Shown piece by piece: positions 50,191 to 61,399 of a DNA stretch of 64,000 nucleotides; the first letter of the stretch is position 1; every line of letters begins with the position of its first letter. The DNA comes from Phallusia mammillata (lineage: Eukaryota; Chordata; Ascidiacea; Phlebobranchia; Ascidiidae). The stretch lies in the NCBI GenBank assembly GCA_003260075.1, contig QLIY01000455.1, forward strand, positions 51,843-115,842, in the 5' to 3' direction. The notes beneath the pieces are model-generated. The model ran no database searches, was not told the DNA's origin, and saw only the letters and a program-made list of their open reading frames with translations. A program made the translations under genes and the position numbers.

Positions 50191-50479
50191 TAGTGAAGGG
50201 TTTAATTCGCAAGATAACTTTTGATTAATTAGCTTGTTGTCTATGCGCTGCGTCAAATATTCCATCGTGGCCATACGGCTGACAATGGTACATCAAAAAA
50301 AGATGCTTGTGGTTCATGCAACGTGTGCGTGGAATCTGACGTGGTTCCGGTACGCAGTGTATAACACAAAAAACACTAATCAATCTAAGTAGGCTACTAT
50401 ATAAACGAAAGGTTTCTTAACAAAATTATGTAGAACACCAAACGACCAGAAAATATTAACAAAAACTATAGCGATAAAA

Positions 50480-50590
50480 ATGGGATGTTTCTTGTCCAAA
50501 CTTGTTAACGTTTGGGAAGGATTTAACAAGCCGGCTGAGATTGTAATGCTTGGACTGGATGCGGCTGGTAAGTTAAAAATATTACTACTT

Positions 50591-50649
<59 letters not shown>

Positions 50650-51310
50650 CATTTTTAAAGGTAAAACGACGATGCTTTACAAGCTGACACTGAGCGATCA
50701 GACCACCATAATCCCGACCCATGGTTTTAACGTCGAAACTGTGAGCCCCTGCAAAGGCTTGACGCTCACTATTTGGGACGTTTCTGGCAAGCACGCAATC
50801 CGGCAACTTTGGCAACACTATTATCCAACCACTGAAGGTCAGCACCGTTTGATTTGTGACAGGTAGTTTTTGTGACAGGTAGTTTTTGTGACAATTACCA
50901 GGAGCTAAGCCCTGTAGGGCCATATATGGCCATTAGTAGCATGCTAAAATCATGAATTGCACAAGTTTTGCAAGCTGTACGTTTATTGGAACTTCTTTTT
51001 GGAAGGTCTGATTTTTGTTGTGGACAGCGCCGACGAAGAAAGGTTCCCCGAAGCTCGTGATGAGCTTCACAAAATTCTTGAGTTTGATTGCATGTCGCAT
51101 ATCCCAGTGCTTGTGTTTGCAAACAAACAAGATTTGCCGCACGCCCAGTCATTAACGAAGATAGCAGACGTCCTCGACATGTCCTCCTTGAATTCAACAC
51201 ACAAATGGCAAATTCAGGCATGTTGCGCAGCAACTGGAGACGTTCTCGTTAAGGGACTTACATCGTTTTCTGGGATGATCAAGGAATACAAAAAGTCAAA
51301 TCGTTTCTAA
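50480..51310 (+). CDS. ARF-family GTPase with altered switch residues, second tandem copy
   Basis: Exons 50480-50567, 50661-50837 and 51006-51310 encode 189 aa with an intact frame. It is close to the first copy. Start MGCFLSK offers Gly2 for myristoylation and Cys3 for possible palmitoylation. P-loop GLDAAGKT and NKQD are intact. Switch II reads WDVSGK instead of WDVGGQ, so the catalytic Gln (Gln71 of ARF1) is Lys and the preceding first Gly is Ser. Switch I reads PTHG instead of PTIG. GTP hydrolysis and effector choice are therefore predicted to differ. A 57-G run (50592-50648) occupies most of intron 1 and its true length is uncertain. Confidence 0.85.
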
Positions 51311-51681
51311 CTGTAGTTTTTTACTTATTTGCTAACTTACATGATAATAACTGCACTTTTTCTAACTTCGTTCGTAAACTGTGTGTCTTTTCTTTCATAT
51401 ATGCTTGTGTACTGCAATCAATATTGTATTTAAATTTTATGTTGTTTTAAGTGTTTTTTTTTTCATTAAATAAAACAGAAAACGTGTACAGAATAAATGT
51501 GGTGTGCAAGTATGAATTTGCGATGTATTTCAATTACCGCATTTCAAAGAATAAACGCCCCCTCATTATGTTTGTGGCAACCTAAAGACATTTACGTATA
51601 TTGCTTACGCGTTGATGTAGGTGTTGTGATACATTTAGTTTGCTTCCAAACAACAATGCAAGAGTTGATGGTGACTGAGGT

Positions 51682-53029
51682 ATGGGGTCAATCGCAACAA
51701 AGTTTTCCAACAACTGGAAGGAATTTCGGGGCCAACCAGCGTATGTTACAATGTTAGGCTTAGATGCCGCAGGTAAATGGCTGTTGCCAAGAGGTGTCTT
51801 TGCCTAAATCCGAGGTATTTCAGATTCAAGAAAGAAATAAAACTGTGTTGATTCAAGTTTTATGGAAATGCTCCTTGCGAGTTGTGGCCATGTTTTGATA
51901 AAAAAAGAAATAACCTTTAAACATAAATTTGCGTAAAAAGTTTGGTTCGGTAAACAAAATAATTCAATCTTGACCTTAACTGATTTATCAATGCTCGGTT
52001 ATTTAGTACGGTACAAACTTAAGTATGTGCAAATATCGACCCAGGCAATGACCCAAAGAGTTTAGTTACAATATCTGAAAATTGAAAGCGGTGACGCAAA
52101 AGAAAGCGATTGTACAATTTATTCAGAAGTGCAACTATAGCTAGGGTGTGGTTGTAAGTAAAGCTTTTGGTGAACGTGTTGCAATTTATGTGAAGGTAAG
52201 ACAACGATCCTGTACAAACTAAAATATGGTGAAACAAAAAGAACAATCCCTACAGTCGGTGTAAGCGCACAAACGGTAAAGCCTTGCAAAGGTTTGACAA
52301 TGACGGTTTGGGATGTAGGAGGACAGACTGTGCTGAGACCTCTGTGGCAACACTACATGAAGGAAACTGACGGTATGTAACCGCAACTTTAAGCTACTGT
52401 CAATTTTTGTACATGCATTAATAGAGTAGATATGTAGTTCAAATTTTTACATATCCTGACAAAAGGAGCAGTTACCGGAGTTCAAAATACGTAATGTTTG
52501 ATGTTGGTAAGTTTACAGTAATGAGAAACAATCTTGAATGTGTTAACAAATCATGTTCATAAATAAGCTTTTTAAGAAAAAAACTAATGCCATTCGTGGT
52601 ATGTTATCCGTACATTAACTAACTGCCATTTTATATACTTAATCAATCAATCAATTCGATAATATTTGTATTGCATGAAAATTTGACAAACAACTTGACG
52701 TAAAATATTTTTAAGGACTGATATATGTGGTGGATAGCAGCGACGAACAGCGCTTTGAAGACGCGCGCGATGAATTGTTTAAAATACTGGGATTAGCAGA
52801 AGGTGAACCAGAATTCCCGATTCTCATTTTAGCAAACAAGAAAGACCTTCCACACGCCCGCTCAGCCGAAATGATACAAGATGCCTTAACCCTAAGCAAG
52901 CTTAATGGCAAACAAAATTGGCACGTACAAAGTTGTTGCGCGACCTCAGGAGAAGGATTAATGGAAGGTCTACAGATGTTTGCAGAAAAGATAAGAGACT
53001 TTCGCAGAATGAACAGCAACAACGAATAA
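51682..53029 (+). CDS. ARF-family GTPase, third tandem copy
   Basis: Exons 51682-51772, 52196-52372 and 52716-53029 encode 193 aa. Gly2 (MGSIATK), P-loop GLDAAGKT, switch II WDVGGQ, NKKD and CCATSGEG are present, so nucleotide binding and hydrolysis should be normal. Switch I reads PTVGVSAQT, so the usual Phe-Asn after Gly is Val-Ser. It is more distant from the first two copies than they are from each other. Its first exon and promoter were copied upstream (49404-49494). AATAAA follows at about 53187. Confidence 0.87.
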
Positions 53030-54329
53030 ACTGGTGTTATGTGCAAACGCGTTTTTTGTCACTGTCACTTGAGGCAATTGTCGTTTAACGAAGTGCTTGA
53101 ACTTTCTGCAACTAAGTGCGAAATAGGAAGATTTATTTAGAAGAGTAATTCTCACAAATCTATTGTTTCATCTTAAGAATTTGTCAATAAAAATGTCAGT
53201 GACGCGTCAGCTTGTTTGAGGATGTGTGGGATTAAAGGAAAACAATCTGTTTTCAAAAATTGCAGGTATGGTGCTTAACAAAAAGCTTATTAAACTTCAG
53301 AGCGATACAAAATATAACAGGAAAACTCGTTGACTAAAACACGCAAAACAAGATTTGCAAAGAAACCTTAAAACATTAAGAGCCTGAAAACCTTAACTAC
53401 ACCAAAGTGTTACAAGGGACAGATAAAACTGTGTTTGTTTATAAAATCAGAGGAGAAAATTTACTTATAGCGCACATATGCATATAAATTACCACACCCA
53501 TAGCCCATTATGGACTTTGTACCGTACTTTGTTCTGCATTCCAAAGTTTGCTTGCGAGCCTTACAATTATCAGTCACAGCTCACTGTCCCGCTGATAGCT
53601 GTGGTTGTTGTATAATGTCAAAGTTAACATTGTGGTCATAGGCGTCGGCACGCAGGTTCAACTAAGTGTGTCCTGTCAAAAGTCTTGTGAATGAAAAGTA
53701 TCAATTTCGCTTGGAAAACTTTTTGTTGGCACCCATGATTGCGGTTGACTCTGGCATGACCATAGCCTTCTGGTAGCTGTACAATACCAAAATGCGCCGA
53801 AATTGGGCCAAATTTGCCATGTTGCCATCTACAACAAACCGCTAAAACATTGGGTAGAACGTGCGATGTGAGTTTTGCATGTCCTGTACCTGCGCGACTC
53901 TACAATAATGTTACAAAACATTAAAAACACATTTTTAGTTCGTAGGAAGATATATAGCCTACTGCAGTCGTGCTTCACATTGCCAATTTGGAACACTTCA
54001 GTGCAATACCGCCGAAATGTGGTCAAATCGATAAGGTCGCCGCAAATATGCAAATAGTTTACACTACCTCTTAGAATGCAAAGAAATTATGTCCAGATAC
54101 TTAGTGATCGTATTAACGCGTACAAGGAGAATACTATATTGGCCAGAATAGAATCGGCTTAATCTGGGTTCGACCGAATCAATGAAATCATTTATGACGT
54201 CACGAAAAGTCGTATACTCGACGCAAGTGACATGGATTTCACCAGGCAAACAGTGGTGCTACACAACAGGGTAGTTGTGTTTCATTAACGTTTTAGTTCT
54301 GTGGAGTTGAAGGTGGCCATGGTTGCCAG

Positions 54330-54574
54330 CCTGCCAATAAATTACTTAATTTTTTTTCTGGAGTGGGATAAGATGTTTGAAAACCATAATAGTTGACGCG
54401 ATTTTATTTATGGTTTAGTTCGAAAAATTGTTACCTTATTAAGAGAAAAATGTCGGTTTTACGCTTTAAATTTGTGCACAAAATTCGGTTTCGGTCAAAT
54501 GGCAACAAATTATATTCAAAACACAGTCGATTCGGCCGAATAAAGTTGGCAAACCGAATATTCGGTACATCTCT
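54330..54574. mobile_element. hAT-like element remnant ending ACATCTCTA
   Basis: The right end CCGAATATTCGGTACATCTCTA-type terminus (shown as CGGTACATCTCTA) with internal TTCGGCCGAA inverted motifs is characteristic of TAGAGATGTACCGA hAT elements. No matching left terminus was found, so the start is approximate. Confidence 0.45.
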
Positions 54575-54988
54575 AATTTAGACCAGATGACTATTTTATT
54601 TTGTCTGGTAATTTGGTGACAATGATTCAGCTCTTGCGTTGTGAGTTCGTGTCGACCACTTAAGCAAGCACTTGTGACGTCTCAGGTCGAAATATACTTC
54701 GGTTATTCAAAAAACTCTGTTTTAAAAATATCAGCTGCGCGTATCCGAGTATCCGATAATTAATGGCACACGGAAAGTAAATGGTATTGTTAGGCTATGT
54801 CGAATCACCTAATGCGTTACAGCATATTTCATGTTAAACGTGATGAAAACTGACAGAAGAAATATTAGATGAAAAAATTAGATGTAAATATCAAAACAAA
54901 ACCTGTCGTTCGACAACTCGCGGCCATGATAAACAACATCAGAATAGATTAAAATCAAAAAAATTCCGAACCGTCTTGTTCTTGCACT

Positions 54989-55171
54989 TTGGACGATAAG
55001 TATGTTTTTGGCCCAGAGGTCAAATTTGTTGTGGTAAATACCGACAAAGAACGTTTCGTGGCAGTTCGCGAAAAACTCGTCTGCAGTTTGATAAAGTGCG
55101 TTCCAATTTTATTGTTGGCCGACAATCTGGTTCTGTTGAACTCTCGTAAAGTTGTAAAGTTAACCGGCTGA
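54989..55171 (+). pseudogene. Decayed ARF exon 3 remnant
   Basis: The frame reads VKFVVVNTDKERFVAVREKL followed by VPILLLADN, which aligns to the functional LIFVVDSADEERFPEARDEL and IPVLVFANK segments of the second ARF copy. The guanine-specificity NKxD is lost (ADN), the frame stops early, and no P-loop or switch exons are visible upstream. It is a degenerate fourth member of the cluster. Confidence 0.6.
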
Positions 55172-56169
55172 CGGAAGCAATGGCCTTATCAAAGTTTGGT
55201 GCCAACTACCGATGGTTTGTTTAGCATTGTTCCGCCAAAACGGACGTTGGCAGACAATGTTTTTAGGGTTCAAATGTTTACATTGGTCAAACAAAACTAT
55301 AAAATGGGTTAATTGGTCTTATGCCATGTGAGCAACTGCTGCTTATGCTTATGACTTTAGGAAAACTTTGTATAAGTATACGCAACATATGTTCCAAACT
55401 GAAGATACACCAGTAAAACATTGTCGTGTTTTTGAAAACTGTTTCCGCCCATACTCTCAAAAAGCAAAAAAGCAAAAAAAACTTGTTGTCTGCAAAGAGC
55501 ATTTTGGGAGATTTCGGCAAAATTTGTTATAATGTTATATCAAACCAGAGAGATGTAATATAAGTTTTGTGACAAAACACTATTTATCTCCAAATCCCTC
55601 CTTTTAGCCTTCCTTTTTATGGTTCATACTTTGTTTACACAAAAGCGAAGTTTTTTTCGCAGTTTTTGAAAATGTATTATATTTTCTCGTTTGCAACGAA
55701 ACAAAAAACTAAGAAATAATTAAACAACAATCGTCTAAAATTCTATTTTACCGACAATGCGAACACTTACAGTTCTAGATGGATAGTACAAACAATGTCG
55801 AAAAATAAAAATACAGCTATAGAAAACTTACAACAGAGAGATGAAACTTAGAGAAAGCAGTCAGCGCGATAAGCCGGTAAATCTTTGGAGGTAAATAACA
55901 ATTAAGTCGACAGTAATCTGCCAGTCGATGAAACACATGTGTATGATGGTAGTCTACACTAGCATAGAAGTGCACTTGACTTGAAGTTTCGTGAAACAGA
56001 CGTTCTCAAACAGTTGTCTCACTGTGGCAGCAAACGATTAACGCAGACTGACAAAGAGCTGACTACCACTTTAACAGCTGAAGTACTAGCAAAATAGTTC
56101 AAGTACATTGGATAGGTTGACAGCAGTGTGCGGGTGGTAGTCGAGAATAAGACTGGACGACATCACGGA

Positions 56170-59100
56170 TCAAACTGTTGATTGTCTTTCGCATTCGATT
56201 AAGCTACTCCGGCATGAATTAGGCCTGCGGCGTATGGCAAGCAGTTCGGCGGCAAAAAACATAAATATGGCGAAACTGTGCATAACATGCATCAGTGCGT
56301 TGTGGTTGAAATGGTTTGGCAGAGGACATCCATTGGCAGCCGGATTGTCGTTATCGGAGCATCCCATTTTCGTCATACCGAGCCACGTAAAACCTGTATG
56401 CAAAGTTAGCCGATGATTTCATTTTAAGAGGATAAAGCAAAGATTACCACACTCGAATAAAGCATAGTTTTAAAGTGTCGGTTAATGAGCTTGTCATTTT
56501 ATATATTGCCTAATCACACGTTGCTAAAGTTCTTGGAACGCTATTGGTGTGACATTAGGTAAAACTCGAAACAGTAAAAAAACAACTATTCATAACAAGT
56601 ATTGTTTGTGGTTATTATCGTAAGAAAACAATGGCCGAATATTATTTTTGTTGTAGTGCATTGGGCAGCACCTCAATGTTGTGAACACAAATTTTACTTA
56701 TTAGACATATTTTGTCACGATTCACCTATATCAGTGTGGCGTTCATAGGCAGGTGCGGAACAAATTACGAAATTATCGCATTCCATAGACGAGCTTGTTA
56801 AACAAGGGACAAAAAGATACCGCCGAGTGACACACCCAATCATAATCACCGCACGGTTTTATAACTGCACCTAATTTTCACATATTTTCAAAAATTAAGC
56901 GAAAAAATTATGATTCCCATGACTTGTAATTTACTTTCGAAACAATTTGGCATTCTATATACACCAAACCTGTTTTGTGCCCAAGGTTGCAAACATGGCG
57001 GCAAAATGTCGGACCGATATAAAGGGCGATTACAAGCTCAATATGGTGACCTTCTAGAATCTAGAATGTAGTTTGTTATGACACGGGCGATTTGGGACCA
57101 CACCCTAGTTGATTTAATATGACACTTTATTCAAGACAGCACTGAAATTTTGGGCTGGCATTTACGGAGATATTTTTGGATAAAGTGATTTTTTAACACC
57201 AACCGCCCAGTCCACGGTGATTTTGAAGGTACGTTTTGTGGCGCGTTGATTAATTTCTGCCATTTGTCAAAGTCAAAGTCGGGTTTTGATGTGGTGAAGT
57301 ATGACGTTTGCTAACTAAGAGCACGAAAATCAATTGAACCTAACACGTAAGACAAACCCGCAGTTTTGAAAATCTAGTTTACAAACTGATTCTTGCGTTT
57401 TAGCAGTTATTTAGGATAGTGGAAACCGCTTTACGTTATCCATTTTCCGTAAACAATAAACAAGGCGTATATTATACCATAGTGTAGAGTTTACTACTTA
57501 CCTCCCGCCACAAACACCAAAGGCGCGATCCCTCGCAATAAGAGATCCCAACGGACCCTCAAATTCTTTTCATCGTGCGTAGATTTAGCGCCATCGTCGG
57601 TACAAGTGGACACCGACCGGGAAATTGGTCGTCTTTCTTCTGTGGGAAGACAATAAACTGTGTTAAGTGTGAGTCAACTGTAGACCGCCAGGCATCGCTT
57701 TCGAAGCCATATCAAGGCGACTAGATATTACCAGACAGATGGTCGTGCTTATTAAATTATAATCATTGGATCAGAGCGCGTGTGAATTTTTTTAACGCGA
57801 CGATGACCGCAGTATAATCTCAGGATTATCGCAATGCTAATAAGATCAGAACGTAGAGTTTTTCGAAATCGCATGAAACTAATAATTAATGCAAAAATCA
57901 CAGCTTGTGTCAAGGCTAAAACAAATATTTACATGACTAGGGTCGACTTGGTTACTTTGTGGCTTGAGGTCAATGCCCAGGGCCAGGGTGAGTTTTAACA
58001 ACCACTGAATCGGACTTTGCTGTTTAAGATAAGATTACGCATCAAATCAAGCTATCATGGCATCTTCTCTACATAAACACATCTCCTAAAGTTAACTGTA
58101 GACTTTTCGTATGCCACCGAAAAACACATCAATGTTGTGTTGGCGATTCCGGAAGCTCCAGAAGTTTGTGGTTGGACGAAATTTGTGGAATGATTAATTC
58201 GCGGCAGACATGCGGAAACATCAGCCTTGCAAAGAGTCCTTGGAAAAGTCCAATGATTATACACGGACTGCTGTTTGCACCAATGTCAATGTATATATAG
58301 ATTAACAGCGACGTTTAACTTGCGTTTCGTATTATTGACATTGAATTCAAGGGCTAACTTTCCTGTTGTAGGCAACGTGTTTTACAAAGCCATGTACTCA
58401 CTTGTCTGCGGCTTAACGAGAGATTCCGCGCAACCTTGTTGATTCGGGCTGTTTTCCATCAACCTGTTACTTTTCATGTCCCGTTGCGTCCGGACAGCAA
58501 AAACGAACATGGCAACAACACAATTGATAAAGGCGCCTGTGCGAACAACAAATAAAAATCATGTAGAAGCGGTAATAGTAATTAACGAATTATGTTAAAC
58601 GTCTGCCAAACAGAAACTCATACAGTGGCACTCCAGCGTTTTTAAGTTAATATTTCATTGACTGGATATGCACAAGCTGGCAGTCAGTAACTTATCGGTA
58701 TGAGATATGGGTGCTTGTCAGAAAGTAACTTGAGTGGTTGGTGTTTATGACGTTTGGTCGCAAGTGCAAGTAGCTTATTGAGGAAAAAGACAATCAAAGT
58801 TTCGACAAACTGCAATAGTAAGCAAGCACACAAAAACTGTGTCATACCTATTGTCACACCATGTACAAATATCAGTTTAGCGCTAACTTGTCAAAGTCAA
58901 GTATGGGGTGCACCCTTTGCTCAATGACAAAGCTTTTGCCCAGGTCACGAAACCTATAATACAGTTTATTACGTCAGTTCCTACATTTTGCACACTGAAT
59001 GAAATCGGCACAATATGTTGGCAGTTCAAGCAAGAAAAAAAATCAGCAAAAGTTATGCAAGCACGAATAGTTAAGGACTTAACTTACTCATAAATATTGA

Positions 59101-60226
59101 CATAAAAACGGGCAACGCTCTCCAAGGGTCTGTTTCATCGAAAATCATCCATACACTGTGCGTAAATACGCCAATACACAGCAGTCCAACCACAGCGTAG
59201 TAAATCAGGGAGAGTTTCGAACTCATTCGGAAGACATTCTCTTGTTCCAGCTGCGAACAAAACGGGAGGTCACCATGTAGTCATCCTTGTAGTGAAGCAA
59301 TATCCTTCATCTTAGTTTTAAGTGCACCAGTGCGATAATGGCGCCGAGCTAATATTGCACTAAAATTAGAAGGACAAAGCAAAGATGGGTCAAGTGGCGT
59401 GTCACAGGGCCAAAAACCAATACGACTAAAACTGATATGGTTGTGAAAGTGTAGACACTCTCCTTGGACAATGGACACCGATACCCTTTGCTTACCTCTG
59501 GCAACCTGATATAAGTTACACCCAAGTTAAGGAAGCCTAAAATAGAAATAGGCTGGGTTTGGCTTTTCGAGACAATCATAGCGGAGCGCATTTTACCACA
59601 ACCCTTGTTGTCAAGGCGGTCAGTTTTCCCACAATTAGTAGACGGGTCCATTAGGCGTATATCTTTCATAACCAACAGCGTGACGTCCTAAAAGGATTTG
59701 TTTCCATTGTCCACACAGCTTGACTTAAAAGTACACGTACCAGAAACTTGGGAATCACAAGTAGTGACAACGAAAATCCACTTGAAAATGCAAGACCCAT
59801 CCTCCAAACTATTAACCAAGTCATGTCATCATGCCACGTTTCGTAAGGATGGACCTGAAAATTGATGAATAAACCTGTTAAAATCGTTATGACGTAACAG
59901 TTAAAGCAAGCTTGTTGCCAAAGGCTGACCAGTCATTTAAATAAAGCAAAAATATAACTTACTGTTTGCAAAAACTGATGTGCTAGTCCAGCGAATAGAG
60001 TCAATATCGAATAAGCAAACAAAAGTAAGCATGTGAAGTACGTAGTTTTGGTTACATTGTATGTTAAGGCTCTAATGCTGACAGACTGGCATTTTGCTAT
60101 CAGCTCGCAATGAATAAGATATGCCAAGCACGTCAAACAAACGCCACATTGTACATAATCGGTGATATATGTTCCACTTTCGTCATCGATCATGCGATGG
60201 TACAACAGTTTTCGTTGGAGATACAT
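56170..60226 (-). CDS. Seven-helix membrane protein of unrecognised function
   Basis: Six exons: 59963-60226, 59741-59854, 59088-59250, 58402-58536, 57502-57639 and 56170-56393. They join in phase to exactly 345 aa. Predicted helices: DYVQCGVCLTCLAYLIHCEL, TCLLLFAYSILTLFAGLAHQ, WLIVWRMGLAFSSGFSLSLL, LIYYAVVGLLCIGVFTHSVW, NCVVAMFVFAVR with preceding residues, LLLRGIAPLVFVAGG, and HNALMHVMHSFAIFMFFAAE. A hydrophilic loop of about 60 residues lies between helices 5 and 6. Conserved-looking histidines (GLAH, FTH, FNHN.LMHVMH) recall uncharacterised multi-helix families and, more loosely, the CREST hydrolase superfamily, but the spacing does not match the usual HxxxH. No GPCR motif (DRY, NPxxY) is present. 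The start is the first Met of exon 1; exon 1 could extend upstream. Confidence 0.7.
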
Positions 60227-61090
60227 TACACATATTAGATTAACTCCTGCAAATAACCACATAATAATACAATATTTTAAATGGAAACTAGGTAAGTCCA
60301 CTAACTCGTCACATATTGAACTAAACAGAAGCCAAGTTTAACTTTTACAGCACATACACATCGAACATACATCCGTGCAGTCTTTAAGTTTTACTGACGA
60401 ACAGCCACTTTGCCTATAATCACTGCTTAACCTCTCCCTGTTCAAGAAATGCACAGGCTTGATGCGCTGCGAGCAACTGGTGGCATCGAAGCTTGGTCCT
60501 TAAACACCATCGGCGAGTGGGCGGCTCAATAAAAAAGTGGCGCGAGAGAAAAAAGCAAATTGTGTGTTCAGCGGCAAACACATAAACATGACAAACGTCG
60601 GCATTCACACGCTTTGTTCGGGCACAATTGGCAATTTGGCGCAGTATTTTGCTTCCACATTAACAATTTGTATGTGCTCATTGACGTTCGCCGGGGCATT
60701 CGCGGTTTGGACAGGGGAAAGAGCGTGTAAAAATATTTTAATTAGGTCTGAAGTCAAACTGGTGTTGTCTGAATGACTTGCTTTCGAAATAGCAGTTTTA
60801 TATGCTCCGTTATTTTGTAGAATAAACCAGTCATCTACACTAACATGGAATGATAGCTTAGCAAGTGACAAGAGCGGATATAACGCAGCTAATCTGATTA
60901 GTATCACGTTTTTGTAGCAAATGAATAACGGAAATCCGCGACTGAATGAAAAACGACGTCAAAAGTTACTGCATTTGCCTGTATGCTTACGCGAAACGCG
61001 GTGCGGTTGCTCCCAATACAAAACTGTCATTGTAAATGTCCGTTAAACACAACAGGAAGTAAAGCGGTTGAAAAATAACCATATTCGGCC

Positions 61091-61399
61091 GTGACGTACC
61101 CAAGCAATGATCATTTGTAAATTGAACAGAGAGCGGGTCATGGCTACCAAGCCGGTTACAAACAAAGGTCATTTACTAACGACAGTAGATACTGTGTAGG
61201 CACGTCCGTTGTCCTGTACTCCAAATACACAGAGCCAAAACCACTTGTTGCTGAGCAAGTTTACCCCCGTAGGTGGTAGAACTGAAAGAACAGTATCCAA
61301 CAACAGGAATTGACCGCGTGAAATTTTCCCATCACGTTTCCAATAAAAGGACCTTCCTCCGGTACGTCATTTCACACACTTCCCTTCCTGGTACGTCAT
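61091..61399. promoter_or_regulatory. Three TGACGTAC motifs upstream of the seven-helix gene
   Basis: GTGACGTACC at 61091-61100, and inverted GGTACGTCAT at 61371-61380 and 61390-61399. They resemble CRE half-sites bound by CREB/ATF factors. Their clustering 0.9-1.2 kb upstream of the seven-helix gene suggests, but does not show, regulation. Confidence 0.3.

Noticed and set aside
50380..50923. Poly-proline frames opposite the second ARF gene
   Set aside because: They read through the 57-G run and antisense ARF exons.
60540..60640. Possible second copy of the seven-helix gene's last exon (resembling 56240-56340)
   Set aside because: Similarity covers only about 27 bp with an indel and breaks down on both sides, so chance is likely.
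60605..60907. 100-codon minus-strand frame with a hydrophobic start
   Set aside because: It has no recognisable family, no supporting splice structure and lies outside the seven-helix gene model. It could be real but cannot be supported.
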